Shown here piece by piece: positions 7,964-16,190 of a stretch of DNA of 64,000 bases. Position 1 is the first letter of the stretch. Every line of letters begins with the position of its first letter. The notes beneath the pieces are model-generated. The model was not told the origin of the DNA. It saw nothing but the letters and a program-made list of their open reading frames with translations, and made no database searches. A program made the translations under genes and the position numbers. The stretch comes from JAGVSR01 sp963708775 (lineage in GTDB: Bacteria; Pseudomonadota; Alphaproteobacteria; Rhizobiales; Hyphomicrobiaceae): the NCBI GenBank assembly GCA_963708775.1, contig CAVPTI010000002.1, positions 1-64,000 of the forward strand. The letters are read 5' to 3'.

Positions 7964-8494
7964 ATGGCCGGATCGGTCAACAAGGTGATCCTCGTCGGAA
8001 ACGTCGGCAAGGATCCCGAAATTCGCCGGACGCAGGATGGGCGCGCGATTGCCAACCTGTCTCTGGCCACGAGCGAGACATGGCGCGATAAGGCCACGGG
8101 CGAGCGCAAGGAAAAGACCGAGTGGCATCGAGTGGTCGTGTTCAACGACAACTTGTGCAAGGTCGTCGAGCAGTACGTGCGCAAGGGCTCGAAGCTCTAC
8201 ATTGAAGGCCAGTTGCAAACGCGCAAGTGGACCGATCAGTCCGGCGCGGAGAAGTATTCGACGGAAGTCGTCCTGCAGGGCTTCAACGGCACGCTGACGA
8301 TGCTTGATGGTGCGCGCGGGGCTGCCGGCGGCATGGCCGAGAGCGGTCAGGTGGAATACGGCGGGGATGCTGGCTACGGTTCGTCGTCGGGATCGTCGGG
8401 CGGGTATGACAGTGCGCCGAAGCGCGGCAGTGCTGCGAAGAGCGGCGGGGCCAAGTCGTTCGACAAGTCGCTGGACGACGAAATTCCGTTCTGA
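7964..8494 (+). CDS. ssb: Single-stranded DNA-binding protein
   Basis: SSB coats single-stranded DNA during replication, repair and recombination. The 176-residue protein has the OB fold over about residues 1-112 (SVNKVILVGNVGKDPEIRRT, TEWHRVVVFN, SKLYIEGQLQTRKW), a Gly/Ser-rich disordered linker, and the acidic C-terminal tip DDEIPF that recruits partner proteins. AAAGGAG lies upstream of the ATG. A LexA box upstream and a strong intrinsic terminator downstream make this a single-gene transcription unit. Confidence 0.97.
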   Translation: MAGSVNKVILVGNVGKDPEIRRTQDGRAIANLSLATSETWRDKATGERKEKTEWHRVVVFNDNLCKVVEQYVRKGSKLYIEGQLQTRKWTDQSGAEKYSTEVVLQGFNGTLTMLDGARGAAGGMAESGQVEYGGDAGYGSSSGSSGGYDSAPKRGSAAKSGGAKSFDKSLDDEIPF

Positions 8495-8515
8495 TCACGG
8501 CGTCACGGATTCAAT

Positions 8516-8551
8516 AAAAAGCCCCGCTGCATGGATGCAGCGGGGCTTTTT
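8516..8551 (+). terminator. Rho-independent terminator after ssb
   Basis: A 17-bp inverted repeat, whose GC-rich part is GCCCCGCTGCAT paired with ATGCAGCGGGGC, is flanked by A5 on the left and T5 on the right. It starts 22 bases after the ssb stop. The A/T flanks would let it work in both directions, so it may also serve the minus-strand gene that ends at 8671. Confidence 0.9.
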
Positions 8552-8604
8552 GTTTGCTGATGTGATGGAAGACCGTTCGTCGTTCGAGTTCGCGAGCGAT
8601 CGGT

Positions 8605-8644
8605 CCTCGGGACCCGGCCTTCGCCGGGGCAGGCAGGCCCGAGG
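8605..8644. repeat. Nested intergenic palindrome
   Basis: Outer arms CCTCGGG/CCCGAGG enclose inner arms CCCGGC/GCCGGG, followed on the right by GATGACAG. This form (a Pro-Gly-like 'CCCGGCCTTCGCCGGGG' core ending in GATGAC) is common as dispersed extragenic palindromes in alphaproteobacteria. It lies between ssb and the convergent PRC-barrel gene. Confidence 0.6.
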
Positions 8645-8670
8645 ATGACAGCGGTGGGAGCGCCTCTCGA

Positions 8671-9330
8671 TTAAGGCGTGGCGGGTGTCGCCGGAGCCGG
8701 AGCGGGGGTTTCGGCAGGCTTGGCCGCGTCCTTAGCCGCGTCAACGGCGCCGCCGACCGCTTCCTTAGCCTTTTCATAAGCCGGCGTGGCGGCTTCCTTG
8801 GCCTTCTCGTAGGCTTCGGCGGCCTTCTGCTTGGCTTCCTCGAGAGCGGGCTTGGCCTTTTCGACCGCGTCGTTGGTCGTTGCCGCCGTCTTGTCCTTCA
8901 GCTCGAGTGCCTTTTCCTTGGCGCGGTTCCAAAGCGACTTCTTCGGCTGTGCGCGTTCGTAGGCAGGAGCCGCCTCAAGCGTTTCCTTGGTCGCCTCGGC
9001 GAGCGTAACGGACAGTTCACCGGCCGCTTCCTCGAATTTCAGCGCGGAGAGTTGCACGCCGATTTTCTTCTCGGCCATGCCAAGGAAACCGCCCGTGCCC
9101 ATCACGACGCCGATGACGGTGTTGCCGTCGGTGATGATCAGGTCCTCGATGTCGCCAATGATCTTGCCGTCCGGGCCTTTCACCTTGACGCCGATGAAGT
9201 GATCCTTGGCGAGGTATTCCTCCGCCGTCTGGCTCTTGATGAATACGCCGGCGGCCGGCGCGGCGGTCTCAGCCACGGCTCCGGTCGCGAGGAGGGCGAG
9301 GGCGGCGGCGCCGCAGACGAACATCTTCAT
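8671..9330 (-). CDS. Secreted PRC-barrel domain protein with helical Ala/Lys/Glu tail
   Basis: This 219-residue protein has a signal peptide (MKMFVCGAAALALLATGAVA). A PRC-barrel domain spans about residues 38-110 (FIGVKVKGPDGKIIGDIEDL, then VIGVVMGTGGFLGMAEKKIGV). From about 130 to 205 there is a long Ala/Lys/Glu-rich helical region with a recurring AYEKAKEAA-type unit, ending in an Ala/Pro tail. AAGGGG precedes the ATG. Such proteins sit in the periplasm or associate with the envelope; their role is not settled. Similar helical repeats occur in LEA-like stress proteins. Confidence 0.8.
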   Translation of the reverse strand: MKMFVCGAAALALLATGAVAETAAPAAGVFIKSQTAEEYLAKDHFIGVKVKGPDGKIIGDIEDLIITDGNTVIGVVMGTGGFLGMAEKKIGVQLSALKFEEAAGELSVTLAEATKETLEAAPAYERAQPKKSLWNRAKEKALELKDKTAATTNDAVEKAKPALEEAKQKAAEAYEKAKEAATPAYEKAKEAVGGAVDAAKDAAKPAETPAPAPATPATP

Positions 9331-9710
9331 ATTTGATTACCCCTTAAATCTATGACCGCCTGTCCGGTGACAGAGCGGCGTCGTCACGCGTGACTTGGGC
9401 CCTCGAGAGCCCTGGACGATCGGGCTGCAAATAGTGCGGGAGTGTGGCTAGAGCAAGTCACTGTGCGGGGGCTGAGGAGTTTTCTCTGAAAGCAGCGCTT
9501 AAGTTCAACGCCGGCAAGGCTATTTGGGCTAAATTGATCTGGGGAGAATGGCTCGAGGCGGCATCACGCGCGGTTGCCGGAAGAGCTGGGGCGGGCTAGA
9601 CAACCTCATCATCTGACGCCGGCTTCAATCGGGGCCGGTAAGTGGCCTGGAAACGGGCCGACGGGACGGCGGATCGACCGCTCTACCGGTGCGACGAGGA
9701 ACGGACACTC
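9331..9710. other. Divergent intergenic region upstream of gyrA
   Basis: About 380 bases between the PRC-barrel gene and gyrA, transcribed away from each other, so both promoters should lie here. I see no clear -35/-10 pair, operator or RNA structure that I would defend. An AT-richer patch occurs around 9475-9540. Confidence 0.35.
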
Positions 9711-12461
9711 TTGGCAGACAATCGCGACGACGACACGCCCGGCTCGGAAGGTCCGAGCGACATTCGGCCGGTGCAGATCATCGATGAGATGAAGCGCTCG
9801 TACCTTGAGTACGCGATGAGCGTGATCATCTCGCGTGCGCTGCCCGACGTGCGCGACGGTTTGAAGCCGGTTCATCGCCGCATTCTTTATGCCATGCAGG
9901 AACTGGGGCTCGACTGGAACAAGAAGTACGTCAAGTCGGCGCGCATCGTCGGCGAGGTGATGGGCAAGTATCACCCGCACGGTAACCTTGCGATTTATGA
10001 CGCGCTCGTGCGTCTGGCGCAGGACTTCTCGATGCGGCTGCCGCTGATCGACGGGCAGGGCAACTTCGGCTCTGTCGATGGCGATCCGGCCGCGGCCGAA
10101 CGCTACACGGAATCGCGGCTGCAGAAGGTGGCCGGCTATCTGCTCGACGATCTCGACAAGGAAACGGTCGAGTTCAAGGAGAACTACGACGGGACCTTGC
10201 AGGAGCCGTCGGTGCTGCCGGCGAAGTTTCCCAACCTGCTGGTCAACGGCGCAGGCGGTATCGCGGTCGGCATGGCCACGAACATCCCGCCGCACAATCT
10301 GGGTGAAGTGATCGATGCGTGCCTGGCGCATCTCGAGAATCCCGAGATCACCATCGACGAACTTTGCCAGATCGTGCCCGGCCCTGATTTTCCGACGGGC
10401 GGCCTGATCCTCGGGCGGGGCGGCATTCTCTCGGCCTATCACAAGGGTCGCGGCTCGATCATCATGCGCGCGAAGGTTCACACGGAGAACGTGCGCAAGG
10501 ACCGCGAGGCGCTCGTCGTCACGGCTATTCCCTATCAGGTGAACAAGAAGACGCTGATCGAGAAGATCGCGGATCTGGTGCGGGAAAAGCGTGTCGAGGG
10601 CATTTCGGATCTGTGGGACGAATCCAACCGCGAAGGCATGCGGATCGTCATCGAATTGAAGCGGGACGCGATCGCGGACGTGGTGCTCAATCAGCTGTGG
10701 CGGTTCTCCGATCTTCAAACGACGTTCGGCGCGAACATGATCGCGCTCAATGGGGGACGGCCGGAGCAGCTCAACCTCAAGGACATGATCGAGGCCTTCA
10801 CCACCTTCCGCCAGGAGGTGGTGACGCGGCGCACGAAGTATCTGCTGCATAAGGCGCGGGATCGGGCGCACGTACTGGTGGGCTTGGCGATCGCGGTGGC
10901 CAACATCGACGAGGTCATCCGGGTCATTCGCTATGCGCCCTCGCCGGCGGAGGCCAAAGACCAGCTGATGGCGCGCGATTGGCCGGCCAAGGACATGGCG
11001 CCGCTGATCGATCTCATTGCCGATCCACGGCATCGACTCAATGCGGATGACAGCTATCGCCTCTCGGAAGAGCAGGCGAAGGCGATCCTCGACCTGCGCC
11101 TTGCCCGCCTTACGGCGCTGGGTCGTGATGAAATCGCAGACGAGTTGAAGAAGCTGGCGCTGGAGATCCAGGATTATCTCGACATCCTGTCGTCGCGCGC
11201 GCGCATCTTCGACATCATCCGAAGCGAACTCACGGACGTGAAGACGCAATTCGCGACGGCGCGCAAAACAGAAATCGTCGACATCGAGGGCGAGGTCGAA
11301 GACGAAGATCTCATCCAGCGCGAGGACGTCGTCGTCACCGTCAGCCATAAGGGCTACATCAAGCGGGTGCCGCTTTCGACCTACCGTGCGCAGCGGCGCG
11401 GCGGCAAGGGCCGGTCGGGCATGGCGACGCGCGACGAGGATTTCGTCACGCAGATGTTCGTGACATCGACGCATACGCCGGTGCTGTTCTTCTCCTCGCG
11501 CGGCATGTGCTACCGGATGAAGGTCTGGCGGCTGCCGGCGGCGACACCGCAGTCGACTGGCAAGGCGCTCGTGAACCTGCTGCCGCTGGAGGCGGGCGAG
11601 GTCATCACATCCATCCTTCTGCTGCCTGAGGACAACGAGACGTGGGCATCGCTCGAACTCGTGTTCGCGACGCGCTCGGGCAACATCCGCCGCAACTCGC
11701 TCACGGATTTCGAGAACATCAATCGCAACGGCAAGATCGCGATGAAGCTCGATGAGGGCGACCGCATCGTGTCCGTGGCGATCGCTCGGCCCGACGACGA
11801 CGTGCTGCTGACGACGGCGCAGGGGCAGTGCATCCGCTTCCTCATCGGAGAAGAGGTTCGCCTGTTCAAGGGGCGCGATTCGGACGGCGTGCGCGGTATT
11901 CGCCTCGAGGACGGCGACGAGGTGATCTCGATGGCGATCCTCAATCACGTGGACGCATCGCCGGCAGAGCGTGTGGCCTACTTGAAGCAGGCCGCTCAGA
12001 TGCGACGCGCGACGGGCGATGAAGAGGCGGAGACCGTCGGTGCGGAGCCGGAGGCGGAAGAGGGCGCCGATGAAGGTGCTGACCTGACGCCGGAGCGGTA
12101 TGCGGAGTTGGGCGCTCGCGAGCAGTTCGTGCTGACGGTTTCGGAGCGTGGCTTCGGCAAGCGCACGTCGAGCTACGAGGTGCGCACGAGCGGTCGCGGC
12201 GGCAAGGGCATCGTCTCCATGGTGGTGAACGAGCGCAACGGCAACCTTGTCGCGTCGTTCCCCGTCGAGCACTCCGACCAGATCATGCTGGTCACGGATG
12301 GCGGGCAGCTGATCCGGTGTCCGGTGGACGATGTGCGCATCGCGGGCCGCAATACTCAGGGCGTGCGCATCTTCAAGACCGATGACGATGAGAAAGTCGT
12401 GTCCGTCGAATGTATTTCCGAGGGTGACGACGAGAATGGAGAGGCCGGCGCGGAGGACTAG
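9711..12461 (+). CDS. gyrA: DNA gyrase subunit A
   Basis: GyrA is the DNA-cleaving subunit of gyrase, which introduces negative supercoils. From the TTG at 9711 (GAGGAACGG just upstream) it is 916 residues; a GTG at 9642 would add 23 residues with no family match. The catalytic Tyr is in RYTESRL (residue 132, E. coli Tyr122). The GyrA box is QRRGGKGRSG, followed by the C-terminal pinwheel repeats, with an acidic insert at about residues 770-800. In the quinolone region KYHPHGNLAIYD, E. coli positions 82 and 83 (Asp, Ser) are Asn and Leu here. Leu at 83 is the classic resistance substitution in E. coli. Confidence 0.95.
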   Translation: MADNRDDDTPGSEGPSDIRPVQIIDEMKRSYLEYAMSVIISRALPDVRDGLKPVHRRILYAMQELGLDWNKKYVKSARIVGEVMGKYHPHGNLAIYDALVRLAQDFSMRLPLIDGQGNFGSVDGDPAAAERYTESRLQKVAGYLLDDLDKETVEFKENYDGTLQEPSVLPAKFPNLLVNGAGGIAVGMATNIPPHNLGEVIDACLAHLENPEITIDELCQIVPGPDFPTGGLILGRGGILSAYHKGRGSIIMRAKVHTENVRKDREALVVTAIPYQVNKKTLIEKIADLVREKRVEGISDLWDESNREGMRIVIELKRDAIADVVLNQLWRFSDLQTTFGANMIALNGGRPEQLNLKDMIEAFTTFRQEVVTRRTKYLLHKARDRAHVLVGLAIAVANIDEVIRVIRYAPSPAEAKDQLMARDWPAKDMAPLIDLIADPRHRLNADDSYRLSEEQAKAILDLRLARLTALGRDEIADELKKLALEIQDYLDILSSRARIFDIIRSELTDVKTQFATARKTEIVDIEGEVEDEDLIQREDVVVTVSHKGYIKRVPLSTYRAQRRGGKGRSGMATRDEDFVTQMFVTSTHTPVLFFSSRGMCYRMKVWRLPAATPQSTGKALVNLLPLEAGEVITSILLLPEDNETWASLELVFATRSGNIRRNSLTDFENINRNGKIAMKLDEGDRIVSVAIARPDDDVLLTTAQGQCIRFLIGEEVRLFKGRDSDGVRGIRLEDGDEVISMAILNHVDASPAERVAYLKQAAQMRRATGDEEAETVGAEPEAEEGADEGADLTPERYAELGAREQFVLTVSERGFGKRTSSYEVRTSGRGGKGIVSMVVNERNGNLVASFPVEHSDQIMLVTDGGQLIRCPVDDVRIAGRNTQGVRIFKTDDDEKVVSVECISEGDDENGEAGAED

Positions 12462-12475
12462 GCGCGCCGACCTCG

Positions 12476-13237
12476 TCAGTTCAGCGGTGAGGGGCGATTG
12501 CGTTCGATCGCCATGACAGCCGGCGACACCGGGCACATATCGACGATGGCGCGCCAATTTCGCAGCGCGATCTGGTGGCGGCTCTTCTGTGTGATGAGAC
12601 CATCGGCTTTGAAGCGCGACATGAGCCGCGACAGCGTGTCGGCGTTGAGCGCCAAATGCTGCGCGATTTCGGTGCGTGAGAGCGGCAACTCGATGGCAAT
12701 CGTCGAGCCCGCTGCAACGCCCAGTTCCAGCGCCATTTCAATCAGGAAAGCTGCGAGCCGTTGCGGGCCATCGAGCGTCGCCAAAATCGCCGCATGGAGG
12801 CCGGCGCGAACCGCTTGACGATCGCGCTGACGATCATAGGCGGCGAGCAGGTCCGGATCGGTGGCGAGCAGGCGGAGCATCGATTTCGACTTGTAACGCA
12901 GCGCCTCCGCCGGGGTGGCGGCGACGAGCGCGCGTTCCGAGAAGTTGGGCACGGCACCGGCTGCGATCACATCGCCAGGGAAATAGAGCGTAATAAGGCC
13001 GGCATTGCCCATCGCCATGGCGATACGTGTCGAAACGACACCGGACTGCACGGCGAAGATCAGATCATCCTGCGCGGGGGTGAGGAGGACGCGCTGGCGC
13101 TGGCGCAGCTTCAGAGAGGTTGCCTGGGAATCGAGTGCCGCGAGGCGGGTGAGGAATGCGCCGGGCGTGCGCTGTACGGTTGGGAATGCTTGGGCGCGAG
13201 GGTTGGTTTGCTGGCGCTCGCGATCTCTGAGGGTCAT
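12476..13237 (-). CDS. Crp/Fnr-family transcriptional regulator
   Basis: This 253-residue regulator has an N-terminal cyclic-nucleotide-binding-like beta-roll (about 40-150: VLLTPAQDDLIFAVQSGVVS, ITLYFPGDVIAAGAV) and a C-terminal winged helix-turn-helix (about 185-235: LSRTEIAQHLALNADTLSRL, FKADGLI). There is no N-terminal Cys cluster like that of FNR, so direct oxygen sensing by an Fe-S cluster is unlikely; it is closer in form to FixK/Dnr-type members. The start MTLRDRER at 13237 is preferred; an ATG at 13330 would add an unrelated segment. It is divergent from a broken ompW-like gene, with an FNR-like box and another palindrome between them. Confidence 0.8.
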   Translation of the reverse strand: MTLRDRERQQTNPRAQAFPTVQRTPGAFLTRLAALDSQATSLKLRQRQRVLLTPAQDDLIFAVQSGVVSTRIAMAMGNAGLITLYFPGDVIAAGAVPNFSERALVAATPAEALRYKSKSMLRLLATDPDLLAAYDRQRDRQAVRAGLHAAILATLDGPQRLAAFLIEMALELGVAAGSTIAIELPLSRTEIAQHLALNADTLSRLMSRFKADGLITQKSRHQIALRNWRAIVDMCPVSPAVMAIERNRPSPLN

Positions 13238-13333
13238 AGCGTGTCCGATCCCAGTTGAGGGCTTGATCAGCCCCGTGTCGAGATCACGGTCTGCGCATTG
13301 CACGGTTCGAGCTTTGACGAACATCAACATTAG

Positions 13334-13347
13334 GTCGCAGGTGCGAC
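13334..13347. promoter_or_regulatory. Perfect 14-bp palindrome upstream of the Crp/Fnr regulator
   Basis: GTCGCAGGTGCGAC has perfect 6-base arms with a 2-base centre, 97 bases before the regulator start. It could be an operator for the regulator itself or for another dimeric protein; no named consensus fits well. Confidence 0.35.
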
Positions 13348-13386
13348 GCGATGGACGGGCACAGCCGCATGGCCGCCGCAGAAGGG

Positions 13387-13400
13387 TTGATCCACGTCAA
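13387..13400. promoter_or_regulatory. FNR/FixK-type anaerobox
   Basis: TTGATCCACGTCAA matches TTGAT-N4-ATCAA at nine of ten defined positions and keeps both TTGA and TCAA half-sites used by FnrL/FixK in alphaproteobacteria. It lies between the divergent Crp/Fnr-type gene (150 bases away) and the OmpW-family gene (178 bases away). Control of ompW by FNR-type factors is known in enterobacteria, so the outer membrane gene is the more likely target. Confidence 0.5.
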
Positions 13401-13577
13401 GCCTTGCGTGGCGGCGGCGCAACACTGGTGGGCTGGGTCGCCCGACACTGACCTCAGTCAGGCAACGGAACGAAGCGGCACTGGGCGAATCTCGTGGTGC
13501 AATTATGGATGGAGGGGAGAACGGTTCCGGCGGAGTGGGGAAGACTTCAGCTGGGCCGGAAAGACAGGGGATTGCAC

Positions 13578-14265
13578 ATGCTCAAGATGGGATCGCGTTT
13601 CAAAGCGTACGTGGCGGGGCTTGCCGTGGCAGGCGCGATGGCGGGAGCGGCTGTTCCTGCGCAGGCGGGCGATTACAGCGGCGACATGCTGGTGCGCGTG
13701 CAGGGGACGTATCTGAACTTCAATGACGAGAGCACGCCTGAGTGGCCTCGAACTCGACGACCAGTTCATCCCAACGCTGACATTGACCTACTTCTTGAAC
13801 AAGAATTTGGCAGTCGAGCTGTTCTGCTGCTTCGCTAACCTGGACGCAGAATTGACTGCGCTCGGAACGTCGCCGACTTCTGGGTCTTCCCGCCTGCTCT
13901 GACGCTGCAATATCACTTTGATAGCATGGGCGCCTTCAAGCCGTACGTCGGTGCAGGCATCCAGTACATCCTGCCGTTCGACGAAGAGGGCGTGGGCGCT
14001 CTTAGGTACGAGCCGAGTTGAAATTGATGATGCGCTCGGGTTCACTCTGCAGGCGGGCGTGGACATCGAAATTGGCCAGGGTTGGTATCTGAACGCGGAC
14101 GTGAAGAAGACCTGGATTGATCACGATGTCTCGTCGCGCGGCGATGTTAATGCCGACTTCAATGCCGAGATCGATCCGTGGATCTTCTCGGTTGGTCTTG
14201 GCTATCGCTTCAATCTGTCGGACATCTTCGGATCGCGGCAGGCCGAAGCGGTGCCGATGAAGTAA
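13578..14265 (+). pseudogene. OmpW-family outer membrane protein, three frame breaks
   Basis: The signal peptide (MLKMGSRFKAYVAGLAVAGAMAG, cleaved near QAG) is followed by DMLVRVQGTYLNFND, a typical OmpW start. Further OmpW blocks appear in other frames: IPTLTLTYFLNKNLAVELF after an extra T at 13743, then DFWVFPPALTLQYHF and FKPYVGAGIQYILPF after a missing base near 13865, then LGFTLQAGVDIEIGQGWYLN after an extra base near 14016. The end LGYRFNLSDIFG is intact. Repaired length is about 228 residues, normal for OmpW, an eight-stranded barrel for small hydrophobic compounds. Three breaks in under 700 bases make a functional product unlikely if the sequence is right. Confidence 0.75.
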
Positions 14266-14293
14266 TCCCGGTTTCACCTGGGGAAGAGAAGAG

Positions 14294-14319
14294 GCCCGCT
14301 CCACCGAGCGGGCTTCTTT
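14294..14319 (+). terminator. Intrinsic terminator after the ompW-like gene
   Basis: GCCCGCT and AGCGGGC form a 7-bp stem with a 6-base loop, followed by TTCTTT. It lies 29 bases after the gene's stop codon. Confidence 0.7.
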
Positions 14320-14335
14320 GGCACCGGGTTTGTTT

Positions 14336-14378
14336 GCACCCGGCGACTCCGCTGGCGCGGAGCCGGCCGCCTGGGTGC
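14336..14378. repeat. Dispersed palindromic repeat, copy 1
   Basis: The shared core ACTCCGC-TGGC-GCGGAG-CCGGC is flanked by copy-specific arms GCACCC and GGGTGC. This is one of six related copies in the window (also near 25830, 29061, 29122, 30262 and 30305), all intergenic. Confidence 0.75.
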
Positions 14379-14454
14379 GATGAAGTGGATCATTCATCTT
14401 AACCCAAGTGACAGTGGGGGCGTGGCCTTGCCGGACGTGAGCGATGCGGGCTAG

Positions 14455-14970
14455 ATGGCTGGTATGGCAGCGCGCATCGGCTTTTATTCCGGCTCCTTTG
14501 ATCCCGTCACCCATGGCCACACCGACGTGATCGCGCGGGCGTGCCGCCTCGTCGATGCGCTCGTCATCGGCATCGGGACCAATCCCGGCAAGGCGCCTCT
14601 GTTCACGGCGGGCGAGCGTGTCGAGATGCTCGACGAGGAGACGCGGGGCATCGCCAAGCGCTCCGGCACCGAGGTGCGGATCGTCACGTTCCAGGGTCTC
14701 GCAGTGGATGCGGCGCGCTCACATGGGGCATCGATCATTTTCCGCGGGCTGCGCGACGGCACCGATTTCGACTACGAAATGCAAATGGCCGGGATGAATG
14801 GCGAGATGGCGCCCGATGTGGAGACGGTGTTCGTGGCCGCCTCTCCGAACGTGCGGCACATCGCGGCGAACCTCGTTCGGGCGGTGGCTTTGATGGGGGG
14901 CGATCCGTCGCCGTTCGTGTCGAAGGCCGTGGCGCAGCGGCTCTCCGCCAAGGCACAACGCAAGGACTGA
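14455..14970 (+). CDS. coaD: Phosphopantetheine adenylyltransferase
   Basis: CoaD transfers AMP from ATP to 4'-phosphopantetheine, the penultimate step of coenzyme A synthesis. The 171-residue protein has the nucleotidyltransferase signature GSFDPVTHGH near the N-terminus, IIFRGLRDGTDFDYEMQMAGMN in the middle, and the second nucleotide motif (VRHIAANLVRAVA) toward the end. An in-frame ATG at 14464 is an equally possible start. The alkyltransferase-like gene follows 6 bases later, probably in one operon. Confidence 0.95.
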   Translation: MAGMAARIGFYSGSFDPVTHGHTDVIARACRLVDALVIGIGTNPGKAPLFTAGERVEMLDEETRGIAKRSGTEVRIVTFQGLAVDAARSHGASIIFRGLRDGTDFDYEMQMAGMNGEMAPDVETVFVAASPNVRHIAANLVRAVALMGGDPSPFVSKAVAQRLSAKAQRKD

Positions 14971-14976
14971 CACGCC

Positions 14977-15417
14977 ATGGCGAAGTCGCCGGCGTTCGCC
15001 CGCATCAAATCCGACGTTCTGGCGATCGTCGCGGCTATCCCGAAGGGGCGGGTTGCGAGCGCGGCGGACCTGGGGCGGCAGATCGATGTGCCCGCTCGGC
15101 ATGTGGCCTTCATTCTGACGACTTTGGACGAGGGCGAGCGGGCCGTGACGCCGTGGTGGCGGGTGGTGGCGGACGGCGGAGCGATCGGTCGGCATAAGCG
15201 GCGCGAGGATCAGATCGCAGGTCTGAGGCGGGATGGGGTGACCGTCTCGGCCGCCGGCGTTGTCGCCGACTTTGCGGCGCGCCGCGTGACGGCGTTCAAG
15301 GCTGCGCCGTCGGGGGTCACGCGACGACCGGACGCCCCAGTCGATCAGTCCAGGGCGTCGAGCGAGACGCCACGGCGGGCGCGGGGATCAAAGGGAGCAC
15401 CCAAATCCTCAGTCTGA
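14977..15417 (+). CDS. Alkyltransferase-like protein (MGMT DNA-binding domain, no active-site Cys)
   Basis: This 146-residue protein matches the DNA-binding domain of O6-methylguanine methyltransferase (FARIKSDVLAIVAAIPKGRVASAAD, then HVAFILTT). The methyl-accepting PCHR motif is replaced by TPWWRVV, as in ATL proteins, which bind O6-alkylguanine and flag it for nucleotide excision repair rather than repair it. The winged-helix recognition segment (GRHKRREDQIAGLRRDGV) is present. The last 40 residues are a basic, Ser/Arg-rich tail that is likely disordered. It is co-directional with coaD at a 6-base gap. Confidence 0.8.
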   Translation: MAKSPAFARIKSDVLAIVAAIPKGRVASAADLGRQIDVPARHVAFILTTLDEGERAVTPWWRVVADGGAIGRHKRREDQIAGLRRDGVTVSAAGVVADFAARRVTAFKAAPSGVTRRPDAPVDQSRASSETPRRARGSKGAPKSSV

Positions 15418-15558
15418 GCGGAAAACCGTGGGGCTCGTGGAACGTTGCGCGGGGTCGCCTTGCCAGCGGCAGGCTGAGCCGCCATAAGGGCGCCATGCGG
15501 CGGGCGTCCTGATGGTTGTTCGCAGTAACGATCAACGGCCTTTCGAGGACCTCCGCCG

Positions 15559-16134
15559 ATGCGCTTTTCCGTCATTCTGTCTTTCCTGATGCTGGCCTTC
15601 GGGCTGGCCGCTTGCGGCAACAGCTCGACCGCGGAGGTGGGTGGTCCTGCAACGGGGGCCATGCCGGCAGCCGCGGGTGCGGCCGGGGGCGATGTTCTCG
15701 TGCTCGAACTCACGACGGGCACGGTGAAGATCAAACTGCGTCCGGATCTGGCCCCGCAGCATGTGGCGCGGGTGAAGCAACTCGCGGGCGAGGGCTTCTA
15801 TAACGGCATCATTTTCCATCGCGTCATCCCTGGCTTCATGGCGCAGACGGGCGACCCGACCGGAACGGGCACGGGCGGCTCGAAGTATCCCGATCTGCCG
15901 GCCGAGTTCACGCCGACGCCGTTCGAGCGCGGGACAGTGGGTGCGGCACGTTCCTCGAGCCCGAACTCGGCCAACAGCCAGTTCTTCATCTGCTTCACGC
16001 ATGCGCCAAACCTCAACAGCCAATACACGGTCTGGGGTCAGGTGATCGACGGCATGATTGCCGTGGACAAGATCGCCAAGGGTGAGCCGCCGCCGAAGCC
16101 GGACAAGATCGTGAAGGCGTACATCGCGCAGTAG
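15559..16134 (+). CDS. Cyclophilin-type peptidyl-prolyl isomerase, lipoprotein
   Basis: This 191-residue protein begins with a lipoprotein signal peptide (MRFSVILSFLMLAFGLAACG, lipobox LAAC), so it should be membrane-anchored and periplasmic. After a short Gly/Ala linker comes a full cyclophilin domain: FYNGIIFHRVIPGFMAQTGD, then NSANSQFFICF. It catalyses cis-trans isomerisation of X-Pro bonds. A soluble paralogue follows 56 bases downstream. Confidence 0.9.
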   Translation: MRFSVILSFLMLAFGLAACGNSSTAEVGGPATGAMPAAAGAAGGDVLVLELTTGTVKIKLRPDLAPQHVARVKQLAGEGFYNGIIFHRVIPGFMAQTGDPTGTGTGGSKYPDLPAEFTPTPFERGTVGAARSSSPNSANSQFFICFTHAPNLNSQYTVWGQVIDGMIAVDKIAKGEPPPKPDKIVKAYIAQ

Positions 16135-16190
16135 CGCCGCCTGAAAAGCTAAAACATCGAGATAACCCGCACACAACGGAGAGCCGGACT

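Noticed and set aside
8575..8600. Clustered GTTC motifs as a second LexA box
   Set aside because: Spacings are 3 and 9 bases, not 7, and no promoter is expected there.
9609..12557. Very long minus-strand open frame (982 codons) opposite gyrA
   Set aside because: It mirrors gyrA codons in a GC-rich gene; its translation is rich in Arg, His and Asp with no domain, and it has no ribosome binding site.
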